This document shows, piece by piece, positions 58,250-64,000 of a stretch of DNA of 64,000 bases. Below the pieces are notes generated by a model. It did no database searches and had not been told where the DNA came from. It worked only from the letters and a program-made list of their open reading frames with translations. This DNA comes from Maratus speciosus (taxonomy: Eukaryota; Arthropoda; Arachnida; Araneae; Salticidae): NCBI GenBank assembly GCA_963932465.1, contig OZ010795.1, forward strand, positions 472,368,806-472,432,805, in the 5' to 3' direction. The first letter of the stretch is position 1, and every line of letters begins with the position of its first letter. Position numbers and translations under genes: made by a program.

Positions 58250-59530
58250 TTATCAAGTTATTTACTATTTCTTCATTTCATATCAGTGGAATATCGCTAT
58301 TCTTAGTTAGCTGTGTAAAAAATAGTAGATAATAGATGTAAAAGTAATTTTATCCTTTTATACAGATATTGGAATTTGGAAATACATTTATTACTATCAC
58401 TGAATATTTGTTGCTATAATTAAACATCCATATATTATTTTTAAATCAGTACTATCTCTATCTAAATTAGGATAGTTAATAATTCTTAAAGCGCTTCCAT
58501 TTTTAACTCTCGCTCTTATTTTTTATTTTTTATTTTTTTATGAAATAGATTACCAAATTATTTACTATTTCTTCATTTATCCATGGAATATCGCTATCGT
58601 TAGTTAACCGTGTAGAAAATAGTAGATAATAGATTTAAAACTATTTTTTTTTTCCTTTTATAAAGATACGGACAGTTAGAAAATACATCTACATACTTCA
58701 TTTATTATTTATTATTTTTATTAAACATTTGGATAGACATATTAAAATCAATACCATCGATCTAAGCCAGGATAGTTAATAATTTTTCTAGCGCTTTCAT
58801 TTTTAACTCTCACTCTAGTTTTATTTTATTTATTTGTTTTTATTAACCCTTTGATTAAGGGGTTGGAACTTATGTCGTCCCAGCGACTATTTCTTTATTC
58901 TACTGGCACCACCTTTTGAAAAATAATCTCTGCCATACACTTATACTAGGTTATTTTCAAGAGAAATCTACAATAGAGAATTTTTTTCGTAAATTGTGGT
59001 ACGAGTTAATGTAAAAATAGTCACCAGTTCTAGCCTGTAAGAAAAAGGTTAAGTAGATTATCTATATGTTTATTATTTTTTCATTTTATACCCATGGAAT
59101 ATCATTATCAATAGCTAACCTTACAAGGAAATGGAAGATACTAAATGTAAAGGTATTTCTATCTTCTTTTTAAACGTAAGGAGGTATTCCGAAATACATT
59201 TATTACTATCATTAACTATCTGTTACAGGCTAATATCAGTACCATCTTTGTAAGCCGGATAGTTAATAATTTTGCTACTGCTTGCGTTTTTATTTCAATC
59301 TCTCTCTTTTTTCTTCTTTTTTTTTTTTTTTTTTAATTTTTTTTTTATGGAGTAGATTACCAAGCTATTTAATACTTCCCGATTTTATATCCATGGAATA
59401 TTATTGACATTAGTCAATCCTGCAGGAAATAATAAATAGTAAATGTAAAAGAAATTCTATGATTTTTTAAATGCGGAATTCAGAAATCCATTTATTACTA
59501 TCATTTACTATTTTTTACGATTGATAAAGC
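58250..59530 (+). repeat. Tandem array, about 300-bp units, interrupted
   Basis: ATGGAATATC..TAT followed by TAGT.A.C marks units near 58288, 58586, 59095 and 59395. The spacings are 298, 509 and 300; removing the 202-bp MITE at 58847 and one TTAA from the long gap gives 303. Units share TTACTATTTCTTCATTT, AATAGTAGATAATAGAT and TTTTAACTCTCGCTCT. Confidence 0.85.
58847..59048. mobile_element. Short piggyBac-like MITE
   Basis: TTAA, then CCCTTTGATTAAGGGG ... GCCTGTAAGAAAAAGG, then TTAA. At 202 bp it interrupts a 300-bp tandem unit, and removal restores the repeat period. The terminal match is short, so the family call rests on TTAA and the CC start. Confidence 0.75.
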
Positions 59531-59534
59531 AGGC

Positions 59535-60008
59535 AATATAATTTAATTTATTTATTTTACTGTATTTAATTTATTTTATTTTAATAAAAGTTAGTCTTTG
59601 AATTGAAAAGATTTCTCATCATCAATATATATATATTTTTTAAAATTCATTGGTGTAGTTTGTAAAACATGCTTTCGGTAACCCTCATTTTGTATCTCCC
59701 TCATTTTGTTGTTAAAACGGTAACTTTTATTAAGGATAAATCATGGCTTTTTGAAAGCATTTAATAATTAAAATAACAAAAAACTTAAAATATTTAATAT
59801 CCCTCCCTTTCCCCAACTTTTAAAAACTGTTTTTCTTATTGAGATTGTTTTATATTATTTATATAAAAACGATTTATTTTTATTGTAAATAAACATGCCT
59901 ATTTTTATTTCGTAAAATATTTTTCCAACATTTAAATAGAGAAACTTCTTTTCAGTACATTTTATAATAACAGAAAATTGCAACAATTTAACAACAATTT
60001 ACACAGTT
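59535..60008. other. AT-rich stretch, nothing identified
   Basis: Low-complexity TTTATT words and a short (TA)n near 59623-59636. No coding content. Confidence 0.5.
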
Positions 60009-60013
60009 TTTAA

Positions 60014-61121
60014 CCCTTCACTGCACGACGTGCCACATCTGGCACATACCTAAAAACACTGTAATTCTTATTATGTGCCATGAATTTGGTCAATATGATC
60101 TCTATTTCTGGTCCGGAAAAGTCCAAAGAAGGGAATAACACTTATATTGTCCATGTCAGATGGCTGCATTTCACAAAAAAATAGAATTTGTTCTTTTGAT
60201 CCAGCTATTAAGGTAAAATTTACTTTCATTATTTTTACTGAATGCTTAAAAATATTAATATATATATAAAAAAAGCAATTTAACAAATTACAACGACCAT
60301 TTGGAAAATGATTTTTTCAAAGACTAAAATTTAAGACATAAAAAATCGCACGGAGTTGATCATACATTACGTACGCCATGAATTAAACATTAATAGTGTT
60401 ATTATACGTAAAAATTCCAAGCGAAAAAAATCGCCTGCGACTCGTACGTAATATCCACCTGAAACTTGTGTATTATCCAAGCATTTCTTTGGCTGTTCGG
60501 GAAAAGGCTTTTCCATCGTCAGATTTCCAAAAAATCTGATGGCCCATTTTAAATGAAATTTCATTCTTAAACTTCTAAACACCCCACAATATTACTTTTT
60601 ACACCGTCGTATAGAGAAAAAAATGTACTTTTAAATGCAATTTGTTTGAAAGCTGTATCTCCATTTGCTTCTGAGTTATGAATTTTTTTGTAGTTTTTAT
60701 TACTTTTTTGTCAAAGTGGCAACAGAAGGTATCCATCTGTGTTGAAAGTAAAGGGCAATACATATTATTGTATAAGCCAATCAGAAAACGAATAAAATTA
60801 TGATTAAACCAATAAAAACCTTCAGATATGCTTTTGATTTCCTACCCTGATGAGGATAATAACCATATTTTAAAATGGTTAAAAAGTTGCAGAATATTAA
60901 GCAGATAAAATTAATTAATTTAAGCTCATTTAGTTGTAAAATATAGCAATAAAATATTTAAAAACCCTAATTGTATACATAGGTTACACGCCACAAAATA
61001 TCAAATTTTAGCTGAAAATTTGAAAATTATTTTTTTTTTCCTATTTTTCCCATTATTAGACCTATATATAGATTTCAAATAATTTTTTTCATAAAAATAG
61101 AAAAAATCGTGCAGTGAAGGG
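60014..61121. mobile_element. piggyBac-like element carrying a nested repeat
   Basis: TTAA (60010-60013), then CCCTTCACTGCACGA ... TCGTGCAGTGAAGGG, then TTAA (61122-61125): a perfect 15-bp inverted terminal repeat at a TTAA target, as in piggyBac. The segment 60285-60905 is a dispersed repeat also found inverted at 25363-25975, so it is either nested here or a captured part. No transposase motif; the 71-codon frames are readings of repeats. Confidence 0.9.
60285..60905 (+). repeat. Dispersed repeat shared with 25.4-26.0 kb
   Basis: The inverse of 25363-25975. It ends with CTGATGA (60847-60853), then AACCAT...ATGGTTAAAA, a hairpin with the same layout as the CTGANGA motifs elsewhere in the window. 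Confidence 0.7.
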
Positions 61122-61129
61122 TTAAAGAG

Positions 61130-62225
61130 AAGCTGCTTTTAATTAGAGATTAGTCAATTATTTTTTCCTGAAATTTATCAGTTCTGGTATTTTTAAAGAA
61201 TATTTTATCTGCATTTTAAATAATACTTGAAAATACCATACATTATTTATATTTCACGAATCGAAATACATGGCATAAATAAGTATGTAATTTCTTCACT
61301 TAAAATTGTGCAGCTTCTTTTTTTATCAAAAAAAGTTTGGATTTAAATAAAGTTGAATAACTCAGAGTTATAAAAGGAGTTTGTAGAGACTTGTGCTTTT
61401 ATTTGATTTATGACGAGTTTTTATTTTCAAGTCATTATTTTAACGCAATTTTAAATATTCCTGAACTTTATACTGTTTTCTGTGTTTCGAATTTTATGCG
61501 CTCTTATAGTAATAAGAATAAAATCCCACTAAAGTCTTTAATTAACATATCTCCACATTTTCATTTTCATTTCATATGTTTTATGCAATTAACTTTGATC
61601 TGATGATGTGACAAATAAATTTGGGATTTCATATCGTGTATATTTATTTCCACTATGAAACTAAGCAATTAAAAATAAGCAAGTAATCAGATAAAGAACA
61701 CGAAAGAAATATCATGCGAAACGCGTATATGATAAAACACTTTCCAATATTACGAGAATATACAAAATCTTCATAAATTATATTAGTATTTCTATATTAC
61801 AATAAACATTACAGAAAATTTTCTCTATTCTCCAAAATTCGCTTGAAAATGTCGTACCTTGATTTCTGTAATATTTCAAATAAGTATTTGGAGCAGAATT
61901 TTCTCTCCAAATCACCAAGTCATCATCAAAATTACTCAATATTGTCACCAAAGTTGCCACGTCACCAACCAAGTTCGTTTCTAAGTTTGGCTTCTCTTTT
62001 TGACTTCTATACAATTGTACTCATTGCTGTTCACAAATGCATTAAAAATACTTCTGCGGCAACAATAATTCGCATGTACACTGTTAAAAATTTGCAGCAA
62101 CCTGCCCACTCATTCGACCACTTTTATAGAAAACGGATAACTCTATCCAAAACCCTAGCCAGAAAAATATTTTGTAGGGAGATTTGATCATGATTTGATC
62201 ATTATCTAATTTCAGATTTTTTATT
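61130..62225. other. No supported gene
   Basis: Overlapping frames of 114 codons (plus, 61843) and 78 codons (minus, 61778) occur, but I recognise no domain and cannot say that either is coding. No element ends found. Confidence 0.4.
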
Positions 62226-62659
62226 TTTAACAGAGTTATTTTCTTCTGGTGGACAACCAGAAAATCAGAGTTCTAACTTTTTACGACTGCTCTTTCATCT
62301 TCACCTAACACTTAATTTACAATGACTGTTTCATAATAATGGAATCCACCAGTCCATCAGAAGAAAATGATCCATTCCAAAGGTATAAGTTCGATTGAAA
62401 AAAACTATTTAATACTTTGAGCAGATAGAAGAGGTTACACCTGCAATTTTCATGACAATAATAGAATCTAATAGAATAATTCACGCAGCTGCTAATTTGT
62501 ACGGTTTTGCTACCTCTAAAATTTAATAAAAATTTTGCCATATTTAATCGTTGACTACTGTTATATTTCGGTGGCTGAATAAAGCAAAATTTTCTGGTAA
62601 GTTTTAGTGTTAAGGAAACATCTTAGAAATTAATAGCTATGCAGTAGTGTATTCCTGCG

Positions 62660-62702
<43 letters not shown>

Positions 62703-62966
62703 GCAACAAAATTGACATTCAACAAACAAAAAACTATCAAGCTCTTTTTCAAATAAACAATTTCATTCCCCGTTTTTCTTAAAAGTAACGGAAATGTACA
62801 TAAAACAAAATATTGCTAGTACCATAAAAATGAATGAATTAAGTGAAAATTTATATTTCATCTCCTTAGTTTATGACGATTTGTGCAAATCCGGTTTATC
62901 CCAGTTATTTGCTTATCCGAAGTGAGCTTGTTCCATATTAGCTCGTATAATCGGGACTCTAGTGTA
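62226..62966. mobile_element. Pogo/Tigger-type element, damaged
   Basis: The segment 62226-62400 matches part of the palindromic MITE at 3621-3919 (ATCTTCACCTAACACTT, CCACCAGTCCATCAGAAGAA). At 62920-62966 an end reading TAATCGGGACTCTAGTG is the inverse of the pogo-type terminus. A poly-A tract lies at about 62659-62700. The left terminus is missing, so this may be one decayed element or two fragments. Confidence 0.55.
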
Positions 62967-62969
62967 GTT

Positions 62970-64000
62970 TATTTTCGAATCTTGACTGTGGTGAGTGATG
63001 GTTAATGGCATATTTATAGTCATCTTGACAGAAATTTCGGAGGGGAATCAAATCCTGGTGATCCCCCATTGTCTACGGCATTGACTCTGTCCTGACATAT
63101 TATTGCCGATATTATGGTCGCAAAAGAGTTTATTTACGGTTATGTGACCGTTTTCTGTAAAAACGGTCAAAAGACTGAGCAGTTTGATGCAAATTTTTAC
63201 CAGCGTAGGGGATATGTTTTAAACACTTTGCATCAAAAATGATATTTTGTTCAGTTTAAAAAACTTGTAATACCGCTGCAAAGCATTTTTAAGGATAACT
63301 GCCTGTAGGTGATAATACATTCAAGTTACTCTGTGATGTGTGTACAACCCTGTTTAGGAACTATTGATTATATACGTAATTAAACAGGTTGTAGCTAGTG
63401 ATTATATGCGCACTGAGAAATTTTGAGGTAGCTTGAATTCACTGTGTAGAATTTTGAAAACATAAAATTAAAAATTTGTGTAAAAAAATTTACAAAGCAT
63501 TATTTACATTACAGATCAACTAAAATCATAGGCGTAACTTGGGCTCTAAAACTAGGGGGGCAAAAATCTGCAGGCGCTTTTGAAAAAATTTATGTGCCCC
63601 CAGCCCCTTCTATAACCATGTACACACACACAATTAAATTAAATACTTAAATAAATTTTAAACTTAGTAATACGAAGAAAATAGGAGAAATCACAAACTA
63701 AGCATTTCATATTTTTAAAGAAATATTTAGAAATATTGACTGCACAACAGTTATATCTCTTATGTCTGATGAAAAGTTCAATTAGAAAAGAGTTCAAACA
63801 AACTTATTAAAAATGTGTCAAAGCTTTGGGCTTTTTAGGAATTTTTAAAATGATGAAGATGATGTGGGAGGTGATTGTGATAAATATGTTTAACGCTTTC
63901 TGTCAGAGGACAACAAATAATAAAAGTTTTTAAAAACAAAATCTGCAGCTAGCGTTCTGATTGAAATGACTCAGAAATTTTGCTGCAATGTTTTTTTTAG
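62970..64000. other. No gene identified
   Basis: Mostly AT-rich. The words CATAGGCGTAACTTGGG and GGGGGGC at 63527-63563 resemble the start of some DNA transposons, but no partner end lies inside the window. Confidence 0.4.

Noticed and set aside
61778..62187. Overlapping 114-codon plus and 78-codon minus frames
   Set aside because: No recognisable family on either strand; overlapping frames of this size can arise by chance here. Left as unannotated.
63527..63610. DNA transposon start (CATAGGCGTAAC, G-run, inverted C-run)
   Set aside because: No partner end or target duplication inside the window.
1..64000. tRNA, rRNA, snRNA genes and gene promoters
   Set aside because: No sequence with the needed conserved boxes or folding was recognised on either strand by eye.

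Overview
The window is AT-rich eukaryotic nuclear DNA with no convincing intact gene. It is a gene-poor stretch of an animal genome, most likely an arthropod. A spider or other arachnid is my best guess, because Naiad-type Penelope-like retroelements with possible UGA recoding are known from spiders, but that is inference. I saw no rRNA, tRNA, CRISPR array or bacterial signal. Nearly everything I can identify is a transposable element, a tandem array, or a relic nested in one.

Layout. 0-10 kb: a minisatellite array ending near a Helitron-like 3' end, pogo/Tigger-type MITEs, a mariner scrap and a TTAA foldback. 11.4-13.4 kb: seven tandem units of about 320 bp. 15.43-20.56 kb: a hAT-type element flanked by an exact 8-bp duplication (ATCTAACT), split by a 4.5-kb non-autonomous Helitron that itself holds a 1.4-kb inverted repeat. 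22-35 kb: a repeat-array region carrying a hAT MITE, a second Helitron of the same family in the opposite orientation (26.56-31.86 kb), a decayed Merlin transposon inside that Helitron, and a minisatellite cleanly split by two insertions. 36-42 kb: two fossils of Penelope-like retroelements; the larger has an N-terminal GIY-YIG endonuclease relic, a CxC linker and a reverse transcriptase (Naiad order), and it ends tail-to-tail with an inverted partial copy. 42-48 kb: a TTAA foldback, a dead mariner transposase and another foldback. 48-61 kb: array-like units riddled with foldbacks, pogo and piggyBac-like MITEs, then 145-bp and 300-bp tandem arrays. 61-64 kb: a pogo-end fragment and otherwise featureless DNA.

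How it fits together. The nesting gives a relative history: array DNA first, then Helitron and hAT insertions, then Merlin, Tc1-like and piggyBac-like insertions into those. No coding sequence looks able to make a functional protein today. The most notable items are the Naiad-type retroelement with an in-frame TGA in reverse transcriptase motif B, the hAT/Helitron nest with its acidic coding tail, and a CTGANGA-hairpin-GAAA motif that recurs in several palindromic elements. All family assignments come from reading motifs by eye; no database search was run.
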